Source of the DNA: Clostridium hydrogenum
GTDB taxonomy: Bacteria > Bacillota > Clostridia > Clostridiales > Clostridiaceae
Assembly (NCBI RefSeq): GCF_021432385.1
Contig: NZ_JAEACT010000003.1
Span: 992,001 to 1,056,000, forward strand
DNA length: 64,000 nt
Direction: 5' to 3'
Position 1 is the stretch's first letter; every line of letters begins with the position of its first letter. Position numbers and translations under genes: made by a program. Positions 53,586-63,100 of the stretch are shown piece after piece. The notes below the pieces were generated by a model. That model was not told the DNA's origin and searched no databases. It saw nothing but the letters and a program-made list of their open reading frames with translations.

Positions 53586-54659
53586 TTATTTAGTACTTGC
53601 AGCTTCTAAATACTCTTTTGTTCCCATCCCTGCAATTTCTTTCATATCACTATCAACCATCATTTTAACTAATGCAGGGAAATCAACTTTTCTTTCCCAA
53701 CCAAGTTCTTTTTCAGCTTTTGTACAATCTCCCCATAAAAGCTCAACTTCAGCAGGTCTAAAGTATCTTGGGTTAACATCTACTAGTAATCTTCCTGTAG
53801 CTTTGTCATATCCCTTTTCATCTACTCCAGTACCCTTCCACTCTATATCTATTCCAACTTCTTTAAATGCAAGTTCAACAAATTCTTTTACTGTATGCGT
53901 CTCATTAGTTGCTATTACAAAATCCTGTGGCTTTTCCTGTTGTAATATTAACCACATAGCTTCTATATAATCACCAGCAAATCCCCAATCTCTTTTAGCA
54001 TCTAAATTTCCAAGGGATAACTTTTCTTGCTTGTTAGCCATTATACTAGCAACAGCCCTTGTTATTTTTCTTGTTACAAAAGTTTCTCCTCTTCTTGGAG
54101 ATTCATGGTTAAATAATATTCCATTACACGCAAAAACATCATAAGCTTCTCTATAGTTTACAGTTATCCAGTAAGAATATAGTTTTGCAGCACCATATGG
54201 GCTCTTTGGATAAAATGGTGTTTTTTCGCTTTGAGGTGCTGTTCCTGGAAGTCCTCCAAATAACTCAGATGTTGAAGCTTGATAAAACTTGCATTTTAAT
54301 CCGCTTTCTTTAATTGCATCTAATATTCTAAGTGTTCCAATTCCATCAGTTTCAGCAGTATATTCTGGAACTTCGAAAGATACTTGAACATGACTTTGTG
54401 CTCCTAAATTATATATTTCATCAGGATGAACTTTTTCTATTAATCTATTTAAATTACTTGAATCTGTTAAATCTCCATGATGAAGAAATAATGTTTTATT
54501 TCCTATCTCTGGATTTTCAAATAAGTGGTCTATTCTCTTTGTATTAAAAGTACTAGCACGTCTTATTATGCCATGTACTTCATATCCCTTTTTTAACAAA
54601 AATTCTGTTAAATATGAACCATCCTGTCCTGTTATTCCTGTTATAAGCGCTTTCTTCAT
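53586..54659 (-). CDS. gmd: GDP-mannose 4,6-dehydratase
   Basis: A 357-residue enzyme that converts GDP-mannose to GDP-4-keto-6-deoxymannose with bound [24 protein letters not shown] is diagnostic. It has [52 protein letters not shown] (YxxxK), and [17 protein letters not shown]. The length is normal. It lies between manC (supplies GDP-mannose) and fcl (uses its product), so three consecutive genes make GDP-fucose. Spacing to manC is 26 bp. Confidence 0.97.
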   Translation of the reverse strand: MKKALITGITGQDGSYLTEFLLKKGYEVHGIIRRASTFNTKRIDHLFENPEIGNKTLFLHHGDLTDSSNLNRLIEKVHPDEIYNLGAQSHVQVSFEVPEYTAETDGIGTLRILDAIKESGLKCKFYQASTSELFGGLPGTAPQSEKTPFYPKSPYGAAKLYSYWITVNYREAYDVFACNGILFNHESPRRGETFVTRKITRAVASIMANKQEKLSLGNLDAKRDWGFAGDYIEAMWLILQQEKPQDFVIATNETHTVKEFVELAFKEVGIDIEWKGTGVDEKGYDKATGRLLVDVNPRYFRPAEVELLWGDCTKAEKELGWERKVDFPALVKMMVDSDMKEIAGMGTKEYLEAASTK

Positions 54660-54685
54660 TATACTATTAATACCTGCCCTTCCAT

Positions 54686-55738
54686 TTACTGTACTATTTT
54701 TTTCTTGATCTCTTTTATTCTCTCAATATCCTCTTTCTTACCCACGAAAATAATGTCATCACTTTCCACAACAAATACATCAGAAAGTCCAACAACTACT
54801 ATAGGTTTATCATTTCCAACAACAATATTATTTCTACCATCAATGTTTCTAATTTCACCAACACAAACATTGTTATCTTCATCTTTATTTCTATATCTTT
54901 CAACAGAATACCAGGTTCCAATGTCATCCCAGCCAAAGTCACATGGTATAACATACATGTTTTCTGCCTTTTCCATTATTCCATAATCTACAGAAATATT
55001 TTCTACTTGTGGGTATTTTTCTTCCAAGATACTTTCAAATTCACTTTCATCAGTACCTGCTATTTGGTTTAATACATCATAGGTTTTTGACAAATATCTT
55101 TTTGTAAGTTCTAGCACATTTTTGCATTTCCAAATGAACATACCACCATTCCAAAGGAAATTTCCTTCTTGTAAATATTCCATTGCCTTTTCAGCATTTG
55201 GCTTTTCAACAAACTTTTCCACTTTACTTATCCCATATTCATTAATATTTTTTCTCTTTGTTCCACATTTTATGTATCCATATCCTGTTTCCGGCCTATT
55301 AGGCTTCATTCCAAAGGTTACAATTGCCTCTTCATCGCCATCTACAAATTCATCAGCAGCTTTTACTGTACGTAAAAATTCTTCTTCATTTACTATTAAA
55401 TGATCTGAAGGAAGTACAACCATTGAAGCATTTTCATAATATTTATTTATCATAAATGCAGACAAACCAATACAAGGGGCAGTATTCCTACCTACTGGTT
55501 CTATAATTATATTTCTAAGCGGCAGACTAGGTAACTGTTCTCTAAGTATATCAACATATCTTTTACCTGTAACCACAAAAATTCTTTCAAGGGGTATAAG
55601 TTTTTCAAGTCTCTCAACTGTCATTTGTATCATGGTTCTATCACCAATGAGCTTTAAAAACTGCTTTGGTTTTTCATCTGTAGATAAAGGCCAAAATCTT
55701 TCACCTTTACCTCCTGCCATAATAAGTGCACAAAGCAT
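54686..55738 (-). CDS. manC: Mannose-1-phosphate guanylyltransferase
   Basis: 350 residues. It makes GDP-mannose from mannose-1-phosphate and [23 protein letters not shown] holds the nucleotide-binding loop, [20 protein letters not shown] and [18 protein letters not shown] follow, and [18 protein letters not shown] is a conserved sugar-binding segment. It lacks the C-terminal phosphomannose isomerase domain of bifunctional ManC/AlgA, so phosphomannose isomerase and phosphomannomutase must come from elsewhere. GGAGG precedes the ATG. Confidence 0.95.
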   Translation of the reverse strand: MLCALIMAGGKGERFWPLSTDEKPKQFLKLIGDRTMIQMTVERLEKLIPLERIFVVTGKRYVDILREQLPSLPLRNIIIEPVGRNTAPCIGLSAFMINKYYENASMVVLPSDHLIVNEEEFLRTVKAADEFVDGDEEAIVTFGMKPNRPETGYGYIKCGTKRKNINEYGISKVEKFVEKPNAEKAMEYLQEGNFLWNGGMFIWKCKNVLELTKRYLSKTYDVLNQIAGTDESEFESILEEKYPQVENISVDYGIMEKAENMYVIPCDFGWDDIGTWYSVERYRNKDEDNNVCVGEIRNIDGRNNIVVGNDKPIVVVGLSDVFVVESDDIIFVGKKEDIERIKEIKKKIVQ

Positions 55739-55810
55739 AATTAATCCTCCATACTCGTCTTTATTTTTTATTTCCCCTCATAAGCTCTCATTTGTTAATA
55801 TTCACCTTTT

Positions 55811-56512
55811 TTATCTTGCGTGCTCATCCCCAAATAAAACAAAAAATGTTTTAAATATAAGTTTTAAATCAAGCAATGTACTTCTTTCCTTAATATATTT
55901 TATATCAAGTCGCATCCATTCTTCAAAACCTATATCATTTCTACCCATTACCTGCCAATAGCAAGTAAGTCCAGGCCTAACTAAAAATTTTTGTTTTTGC
56001 CAATCAGTAAAACCTGCTACTTCTGACGGTAAATTAGGTCTCGGTCCAACAAGTGACATTTCCCCTTTTAACACATTAAAAAGCTGAGGTAACTCATCTA
56101 TACTTGTCTTTCTTATGAATTTTCCTACACTTGTTACCCTTGGATCTTCCTTCATTTTAAACATAGGACCAGACATTTCATTTTCACCCTTAAGTTTATA
56201 TAATAAATCCTCTGCATTTACTACCATAGATCTAAATTTATACATTTTAAATCTTTGTCCATTTTTACCAATTCTTTCTTGAGCAAAGATAATAGGACCT
56301 TTTGAATTAATTTTTATAGCTATAGCAACTATTAACATAACAGGGCTTAAAATAACTATTCCAACAAGTGAACATACAACATCAATAAACCTTTTTACAA
56401 AATTATAACCATAACCTCGCTCATAGTAATTTATTGCTTCATAATTTATCTTCTCTTGTAATTCTTCATCTTCATATTGATTTTCAATTTCAGCCGCTTC
56501 AACATTCTGCAA
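55811..56512 (-). CDS. Initiating sugar-phosphate transferase (undecaprenyl-phosphate glycosyl-1-phosphate transferase)
   Basis: A 233-residue protein starting at TTG with GGGAGGGA upstream. One hydrophobic re-entrant helix (FIDVVCSLVGIVILSPVMLI) precedes the bacterial sugar transferase core: FAQERIGKNGQRFKMYKFRS, the catalytic region TSIDELPQLFNVLKGEMSLV and GPRPNLPSEV, then RPGLTCYWQVMGRNDIGFEE. It attaches the first sugar-phosphate to undecaprenyl phosphate, committing the pathway. It is the short WbaP/PglC-core type without the N-terminal five-helix region. The donor sugar is not predictable. A gap of 380 bp, containing the second 98-bp palindrome, separates it from cpsB. Confidence 0.93.
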   Translation of the reverse strand: MQNVEAAEIENQYEDEELQEKINYEAINYYERGYGYNFVKRFIDVVCSLVGIVILSPVMLIVAIAIKINSKGPIIFAQERIGKNGQRFKMYKFRSMVVNAEDLLYKLKGENEMSGPMFKMKEDPRVTSVGKFIRKTSIDELPQLFNVLKGEMSLVGPRPNLPSEVAGFTDWQKQKFLVRPGLTCYWQVMGRNDIGFEEWMRLDIKYIKERSTLLDLKLIFKTFFVLFGDEHAR

Positions 56513-56783
56513 TTATAAGTCCCTCCCCCGATTTATTAATAAATTATTAAAATAATATTCCAATTAATAAACTTTTATTCCAATTATTAAAAATTTATTA
56601 ACAACATTCTTAATTATATCATCCCAGTATGTTTTTTCAAGGAAATTAACTTATTTACTTACATTTTCATCCATAATTTTATTTTTTACAATTAAAGTTG
56701 CATTTAATCTATGCAAATTTCAAACATTTTCATAAATACTTTTCACTTAAATGCTTGAAATTACATCCATTTTGCAATGCTAT

Positions 56784-56881
56784 AGATAAACCAGTTCAAC
56801 TATTAAAATTAATTTGCACCAAAATGCCCTGAAGACGGCATTTTGGTACAAATAAATTTCAAGTTTCACAGTGGTTTATCT
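56784..56881 (-). repeat. 98-bp palindromic element, copy 2
   Basis: It has the same length and fold as 5146-5243, read on the minus strand: outer stem AGATAAACCA / TGGTTTATCT, then G-C and T-A pairs, tandem G.A/A.G, AACT / AGTT, and inner hairpin ACCAAAATGCC / GGCATTTTGGT. It lies 11 bp past the cpsB-type stop codon, inside the exopolysaccharide operon. The rest of the gap (56513-56783) is AT-rich with no feature seen. Confidence 0.75.
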
Positions 56882-56892
56882 TTAAGTAAATC

Positions 56893-57660
56893 TTATTTCC
56901 AAAACTCAAAGAACTTCTTTTTCTTTGATATGTATCCCATTTTTAAATTTATATCTTCATTATTTAAAAGAGCTTTTGAATTTTTAGTGATGATTTCATA
57001 AACATCTTCATTTAATCTTTTCACATCTTCAAAAGCTTCTTTTATCTTAGGGCATCTTCTTCCAGTTGTATGAGCATCGGAGCCTAAAAAGTTGCATATT
57101 CCATTTTTAATTAAATTTTCTGCTGTATTCTTAACTTCTTTTCCGAAAAAACCCTGCACGCTTGTACTTGTTATTTGAAATAAACATTCTTCTTTAATAA
57201 ATTGATTTATTTCCATATTGTCTTTAATTATAAATTGATATCTTTCTGGGTGAGCTATAATTGGTGTTATTCCTAGGAGCTTTAATTCATATATATTGTC
57301 CATTAAATCTTTTGGCTTTGCACCAGTAAGAGAAGTTTCAATAAGCATGTATTTGCTGCCGTTAATAGTTCCAATAATTCCTTCTTTATATAACTCTGTA
57401 GTGCATTTATCTATATAAACTTCTTGCCCTTGAATTATTTCTATTGCTATATTTTCTTTTTTAACGGCAGCTTTTAAATTTTCCAAATGCTTTTTTACTT
57501 CTTCTAAATTACATTCAAATTTATTTCTATAAAAGTGGGGGGTTGCAACTATTGTCTTTATTCCATCCTCTTGTGCAATTTTAAGCATTTCAAGAGCTGT
57601 CTCAATATCCCCAGCACCATCATCTATACCTGGAATCACATGAGAATGTATATCTATCAT
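56893..57660 (-). CDS. Tyrosine-protein phosphatase of the CpsB/YwqE (PHP) family
   Basis: A 255-residue metal-dependent PHP phosphatase. The metal ligands are in IDIHSHVIPGIDDGAGD, TIVATPHFYRN, GITPIIAHPERY and FLGSDAHTTGRRCPK. It should remove phosphate from the Tyr tail of the kinase encoded just upstream, resetting the export cycle. The ATG overlaps the kinase stop codon (ATGA, 57657-57660), so the two are translationally coupled in the usual Wzz-kinase-phosphatase order. Confidence 0.93.
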   Translation of the reverse strand: MIDIHSHVIPGIDDGAGDIETALEMLKIAQEDGIKTIVATPHFYRNKFECNLEEVKKHLENLKAAVKKENIAIEIIQGQEVYIDKCTTELYKEGIIGTINGSKYMLIETSLTGAKPKDLMDNIYELKLLGITPIIAHPERYQFIIKDNMEINQFIKEECLFQITSTSVQGFFGKEVKNTAENLIKNGICNFLGSDAHTTGRRCPKIKEAFEDVKRLNEDVYEIITKNSKALLNNEDINLKMGYISKKKKFFEFWK

Positions 57661-58370
57661 TTTTTCTTCTTCCTCTTTCCTTTTTTATTATCTTCTTCTC
57701 CATAATAATAACCGTAGCCATATCCGTAACCATATCCATATCCGGATTTACTCTTAGCCTTAGTTAAAACTACACCTATTATATTTGCTTTAACATTTAC
57801 AAGAAGATCTTTTGCTTTAGTTGCCGCATCCTTATCCGCTTGAGCTGATGCAATAACAAGTAACACTCCATCTATAAAGGTGGATAAAATTTGAGCATCT
57901 GTAACTGCAATAACAGGAGGTGCATCTACAAGTACGCAGTCATATTCTTCTTTACATTGTTCAATAAAATTCTTCATCTTATTTGAAGATATCATTTCTG
58001 CTGGATTTGGTGGTATTGTTCCAGAAGGTATTATGCTTAAATTATCATTATATTTTACAATAACTTCTTCTAATAAAGCTTCTCCTACAAGATAATCTGA
58101 TAAACCTATTTTATTTGATATAGAAAACTTTTTATGTATAGATGGTTTTCTAAGGTCACAATCTATTAAAACAACTTTTTTACCAGCTTGTGCCATAGTA
58201 AAGGCAATATTTCCTATAGTTGTGCTCTTACCTTCAGCTGGACCAGAACTTGTTACAAGTATACTTTTTAAATCGCTATCAAAGGATGAAAATTGTATAT
58301 TTGTTCTAAGCGTTCTGTAAGCTTCCGTTACAGGTGATTTTGGTTCTTTTTCTACTATAAAAACAGACAT
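57657..58370 (-). CDS. BY-kinase, CpsD/CapB-type tyrosine autokinase
   Basis: A 237-residue protein. Walker A SGPAEGKST lies at 42-50, Walker A' VLIDCDLRKP at about 67-76, and Walker B DCVLVDAPPV near residue 150. The C-terminus is a Gly-Tyr run (SGYGYGYGYGYGYYYGEE) with eight tyrosines, the expected autophosphorylation cluster, followed by a Lys-rich end. Together with the CpsC-like adaptor it forms a split BY-kinase controlling polymer length and export. The run of GY codons is nearly a perfect short DNA repeat and could vary in number. Confidence 0.95.
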   Translation of the reverse strand: MSVFIVEKEPKSPVTEAYRTLRTNIQFSSFDSDLKSILVTSSGPAEGKSTTIGNIAFTMAQAGKKVVLIDCDLRKPSIHKKFSISNKIGLSDYLVGEALLEEVIVKYNDNLSIIPSGTIPPNPAEMISSNKMKNFIEQCKEEYDCVLVDAPPVIAVTDAQILSTFIDGVLLVIASAQADKDAATKAKDLLVNVKANIIGVVLTKAKSKSGYGYGYGYGYGYYYGEEDNKKGKRKKKK

Positions 58371-58381
58371 TAATTATCCCC

Positions 58382-59080
58382 CTATTCCTGCATATCTGGC
58401 TGGTCTGGTATTATACCTATAACCGGAAGTTCCAAATATTTATTTACGTCATTTTCAGATTTTATTGTATTGTCCATATATTCAAGTACAAAGGCTAAAC
58501 CTATTGATACAAATAATCCTAAAATAAAAGCAATTGCTACATTTAATGCTTTTTTAGGCTTTATTGGACTTTTAGGAACCTCTGCTTTATTCATTACAGA
58601 CAATTGCACACCTGAAGTTGGAAATATGTCCTTAGATTTATCTATAAAAGACTCTGTAAGTGCATTTGCTATTTTATATGTTTCCTCTGCATTTTTTCCT
58701 GTTATGCTTATGTCCATTATCTGAGTTCCTTGCTGACTTGATGCATTTATCATCTTTGAAAGCTGACCTTCTGTGTAATTTACATTTGCTTCTGATATTG
58801 TTGCATCTAAAACAGGTTTTGATGTAACTATTTCAATGTAAGTTTTCATCAAATTTTGATACAGTGTAACATCATTATTATCTAATTTTTCACTTTTATC
58901 CTGCTGTGGTCTCCCAACGATTATGCTTGTATTCGCCTGATATGTTGGCTTTATTACAAAGAAGCTTAATAAACCTGTAATAATAATTGCCGCTGCTGTT
59001 ATTAAGCATATCATTTTTTTTCTTTTAGAAATAATATAAAAGAAGTCTTTTAAATCTAATGTCATTTCTTGTTCTTCCAA
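58382..59080 (-). CDS. Wzz-type chain-length/BY-kinase adaptor protein (CpsC/CapA)
   Basis: A 232-residue protein. Two membrane helices, at about 18-42 (KKMICLITAAAIIITGLLSF) and 178-200 (LNVAIAFILGLFVSIGLAFV), enclose an extracellular domain. The Wzz-type PxxP-containing motif PKSPIKPKKALN precedes the second helix, as is typical. The C-terminal cytoplasmic tail (EYLDNTIKSENDV-like region, VIGIIPD) activates the separate kinase. The start is TTG (59080), with GGGAGGGA upstream. It is the first gene of the exopolysaccharide operon, 11 bp before the kinase. Confidence 0.92.
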   Translation of the reverse strand: MEEQEMTLDLKDFFYIISKRKKMICLITAAAIIITGLLSFFVIKPTYQANTSIIVGRPQQDKSEKLDNNDVTLYQNLMKTYIEIVTSKPVLDATISEANVNYTEGQLSKMINASSQQGTQIMDISITGKNAEETYKIANALTESFIDKSKDIFPTSGVQLSVMNKAEVPKSPIKPKKALNVAIAFILGLFVSIGLAFVLEYMDNTIKSENDVNKYLELPVIGIIPDQPDMQE

Positions 59081-59147
59081 AAAAATTCCCTCCCATAATA
59101 TATGCTAGTCCCTTGATTTTATTGTTGCATAAAAATGCACACTTAAT

Positions 59148-59176
59148 ATAATACACATATTAATAGTAACATTCAA
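59148..59176 (-). promoter_or_regulatory. Promoter of the exopolysaccharide operon
   Basis: TTGAAT and TATTAT are exactly 17 bp apart on the minus strand, about 65 bases before the first gene's TTG. A small hairpin (GTGCAT / ATGCAAC) lies in the leader. No regulator site could be assigned. Confidence 0.65.
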
Positions 59177-59247
59177 TTAATTTTTAGTATTTAACATAAT
59201 AAAGTGGCAAATTTCATTGTTTTTTAACAATTTATATTCTTATAATA

Positions 59248-59943
59248 CTAATTGCTAAGCATAGTGTATGCTTTATACAATTCGCTAAATGAAAGATTTG
59301 CAAGTAATATATCTTTTAATTCTGATTGTTCATCACTTGTGAGACCATGGTAAGCATTTTTAGCTGCTTGCACATCCAATGCTTGACTAGGATTATTTAA
59401 ATAATTATTAAGTGCACTTACCATCAAAACAACTACATTCTTTTCATCAGCATTTGTTACCTTCGGTTCTACCCCTTGAAGATCACTTGAAAATTGCTTA
59501 AAAAAAGCTGCATCTGTTGGATTTAAAGTTGTTGTTGTAAAATTCATCTTTGCTTCTTCTGATAAGCTTTTACCAGTTGTTGAAGTTATTCCTTGACCTA
59601 TTGTAATACTGTAAGTTTTTCCGGCTTCATATCCTGCTGTTGGTGCTGCTATTTCTACTGTTTTTTTATCTGCACCTAACTTAACTGTCACACTTACTGC
59701 GTTACCTGCAGCATCTACGACTTTAATATTGTTTCCTATACTGCTTTCATCAACTTCACTGCTAAAAGTTACTGTCCACTTTTTGTCTAAGGCTACATTT
59801 GTTTGATCTGCAAAAGTTTTAGTAGTACTTTGGGTGATTTGATTGTCACCTACAACTGCTGCTTTAGCACTGTATGTATAAAAGGCTCCATTAAACAAAA
59901 AGACTCCTATAAATATTAGTGCTATAAGTTTTTTAATTTTCAA
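59248..59943 (-). CDS. Small secreted protein with SbsA-type Ig domain
   Basis: A 231-residue protein starting at TTG with AAGGGATAAG upstream. The signal peptide (LIALIFIGVFLFNGAFYTYS) is followed by one Big_5-like domain (KKWTVTFSSEVDESSIGNNI ... YEAGKTYSITIGQGIT), then about 90 helical residues (FFKQFSSDLQGVEPK ... LANLSFSELYKAYTML). It shares the Ig module with four secreted proteins at 10-23 kb. It sits between the exopolysaccharide operon and the giant protease gene and is probably monocistronic. Function unknown. Confidence 0.7.
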   Translation of the reverse strand: MKIKKLIALIFIGVFLFNGAFYTYSAKAAVVGDNQITQSTTKTFADQTNVALDKKWTVTFSSEVDESSIGNNIKVVDAAGNAVSVTVKLGADKKTVEIAAPTAGYEAGKTYSITIGQGITSTTGKSLSEEAKMNFTTTTLNPTDAAFFKQFSSDLQGVEPKVTNADEKNVVVLMVSALNNYLNNPSQALDVQAAKNAYHGLTSDEQSELKDILLANLSFSELYKAYTMLSN

Positions 59944-60100
59944 ACTTATCCCTTCTTTCGTATTTATAAAAATTTTAATTCAACTTCTTACTATATTTAA
60001 AATTATACCATACACATCTTCACTTTAAAATGATTATTCCATTTTATTTACATAATCCGTCATGAATTTTAGTTGCATTTTTGGTGAAATCCACCTTAAT

Positions 60101-60130
60101 AAAAAAGGTCATCTTTCGATGACCTTTTTT
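60101..60130 (-). terminator. Intrinsic terminator of the protease gene
   Basis: The stem AAAAAAGGTCATC / GATGACCTTTTTT has a four-base loop, is perfect over 13 bp, and lies 25 bp past the protease stop codon. Confidence 0.88.
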
Positions 60131-60154
60131 ACCTTATTTGGTTTAACCTTTAAT

Positions 60155-63100
60155 TTACTTACTGAATATATTAAATATTCTCTTTGTTACATTTCCCCAT
60201 ATGTCTTCTGCTGTTATTACAAAGCTGTTTAAGCCTTTGTTTAATTTAACATTAGAAGAATATACGTCTACACCGTCTGTTGATGGTGATACTGTAACTC
60301 CATTAATAACAACATCTTTTATTCCACTGTTGTCATCAGCTTTAACTTTGATTGTAAATGTACCATCACTGTTTAAAGCTGCATTTGGATCACTTAATAT
60401 TGTTAATACTGGTGGTTGTAAATCTTTCATTCTTACAATTGTAACATATCTAACTGCTTTGTTTCCAAATATATCACTTACTGATATAGCTACACTGTTT
60501 ACTCCAAAGTCTAGTGGAACTACTGCAACATAATTTCCACTTGCATTTGTCATGCATGGAAGATTATTTCCATTAACTTGTATGCTTACTGAGCTTGGGT
60601 CTACCCCTGATGCATCAGTTGCGTTAAATTCAAGGTTATATGAAGTTGTTCCAGCTTGAACTACTGCACTTGGTATTGTTGGATTAACAAAGTTTACTGT
60701 TGGTGGTATTCTATCTGGTATTCTGTTTACAAAGACATATCTTATTGCTTTATTTCCATATATATCTTCTGCAACAATTTGTACTTTATTTGCACCATCT
60801 ATTAATGTTACATTTCCTGAATACTGTCCATTTCCATTGCTAGTTACTTGTACATTATTTCCATTTGCATCAATTATTGAAACATCCTTCACTCCTGATG
60901 CATCTGTTACTGTAGTATCTACTTCATAAGTTTTTTGTGTTGCAGTTACTACGGCACTGCCTGAAATTGGACTTGTTACTACTATTGTTGGTGGTATTTT
61001 CTCTGGCGTTACATTTACAGCTACAGTTTGTTCTGCTGTGCTGCCATTTGCATCTACTGCTGATACGTCAATAGTTTGTGCATTAACTCCATTTAAAGTT
61101 ACTCTTTCACTAAAGAATGCACTTCCGCCAGCTCTATAATTTTGAACTGTAAAGTTTTGTCCATTTATAGTCAAGTTTACTGGACCAACTGCTGCGTTTT
61201 GTACAAACCCACTTACATATACTGTTCCATTTGGGAAGGTTTGTCCTGATATTGGTGAAGTTAATTGAACCTTTATTGCTTTTGTATCATCTTTTATTAT
61301 TTGGAAAGTTTTAGTTGTTGTATTGCCTGCATCGTCCACAACTTTAACTTCAACATTTGTTGTTGTTCCTGTTAAAGCTATATCCTTTGAAAAATCTTTC
61401 TTAATATCTGTTGAAATATCTGAAGATACATTTGCTAATTTTTCACCATTAACATAGATATTGTAGCCTAATGAGTTTGTATCATCTACTGTTCCTGCTA
61501 CTGTATAAGTATTTGTATTTGATCCAACATATATTGTTGATGCAGCATTTGAAGCTGACAATGTTGGTTTTGTAAGTGTTACAGTAGGTGCTACAGAATC
61601 ACAGTATAAATTTACTGAGTAATTCTTTAATATATTGTCACTGCCATCTGCATTTTTATCTGCTGCGTATACAGGTATCTTATTAAGTCCTTCATTTAAG
61701 CTTACTGGTATAGAGAAAGTTAAATCAGAATTTATAGTAACATCTTTCCCACCAATTTTAAATACAGCTGGTATTTTTGTAACGCTTCCTGTTACTACAT
61801 AGTTTTCCGTTCCAACTAAATTTCCTGCTACTAAGTTATCAAATTTAAGGCTAAAGTCTTGAGCTTGTACTATAACATTTACTGAATTTTCCTCTATAGC
61901 ATCGCCACTTGCATCAAGCGCACTAACATCAATAGTATGTTTACCTTCTGGTAAATTTAATGGTACAGAAGTATTTGCTGTTAATATTTTATTTGTTTCG
62001 TCTGCATCTACTACTACTGAATATTGTGCTATGCTAGCTTTTTCTGAATCTGGAACAGAGAAACTTAATGTTACATTTCCATTATCAAGTAATTGATTAT
62101 TCTTTAAGCTGAGTGTTAAATTACTTGTTGTTACATTTGTATCATATTCATCTCCGACATTTCCTGCATTATCCATTGGTAATATAGCAATTTTGCTATT
62201 TCCTTTTGGTACTGTTACTTCAACATCATAACTTCCGTCTGCATTAGCAGTTGCATTAGTCAATTTTAAAGTTGTTACATCGTCATTTACCATTACTCCA
62301 AATTTTGATACACCTGATAAATTGTCTGATGCTTTAATGTTAAGTTTAACTGTTGTACTATTTTCTGTTGTTGAAGAAACTGAAGATACTGTTGGTGCTG
62401 TTGAGTCAACTTTTATTGGCATTTTTAATGTTTGCCAAGTTGCTCCATTATAGTCTACTACATCTCTAACTTGATAATAGTATTGACCATCTGGTGCTGT
62501 CTCATATTTTCCCGTATTTGAATTATAAATTTTTCCATCCCATAAAAGATTACTATCAATTGTGTATGGACTTTCTTCTGAATCATTAAATTTATTCTTT
62601 ATTACATTAGATTTTGTATCTATAGTTTTAACCACATTATTATTTGAATCTACTATTTCAGCAACTTGATTCTTTGCATTTCTAAGGTGCGTAAGTGCTG
62701 GTATTACATTTTCATTTACAGCATCTGCATTTCCGCTTATAGCTATATCGTCTGGATCTATTGTTGTTCCATCTGAAGCTATTCCTAAGTATGATAATGA
62801 ACCTTTGCTATCTTGAGTCATTAAAGCTGTGTCACCTAATATTGTGTTATCGCTATCCCATACCGGTGCATCAATAATTGAAGGCTTAGACCAATCTCCA
62901 TAGAAGCCCATATATGGAATGCCTAATGTTGGTGCTGCAACACCGTCTTCAGTAGAGCCTTCAGGTACAAAACTTATATATCCTTCTGCATAAATTTCCT
63001 TTGGTGCTGTAGTTGGTATATTAACTGTAACTGTAACCTGTGTTTGTCCTTTACTTGGTACAGTTACCTTGTTTTTATCAAAGTTTACAGTCGCTCCATC

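Noticed and set aside
56513..56783. Riboswitch or attenuator before the initiating transferase gene
   Set aside because: Apart from the 98-bp palindrome the gap is plain AT-rich DNA without a terminator/antiterminator pair.
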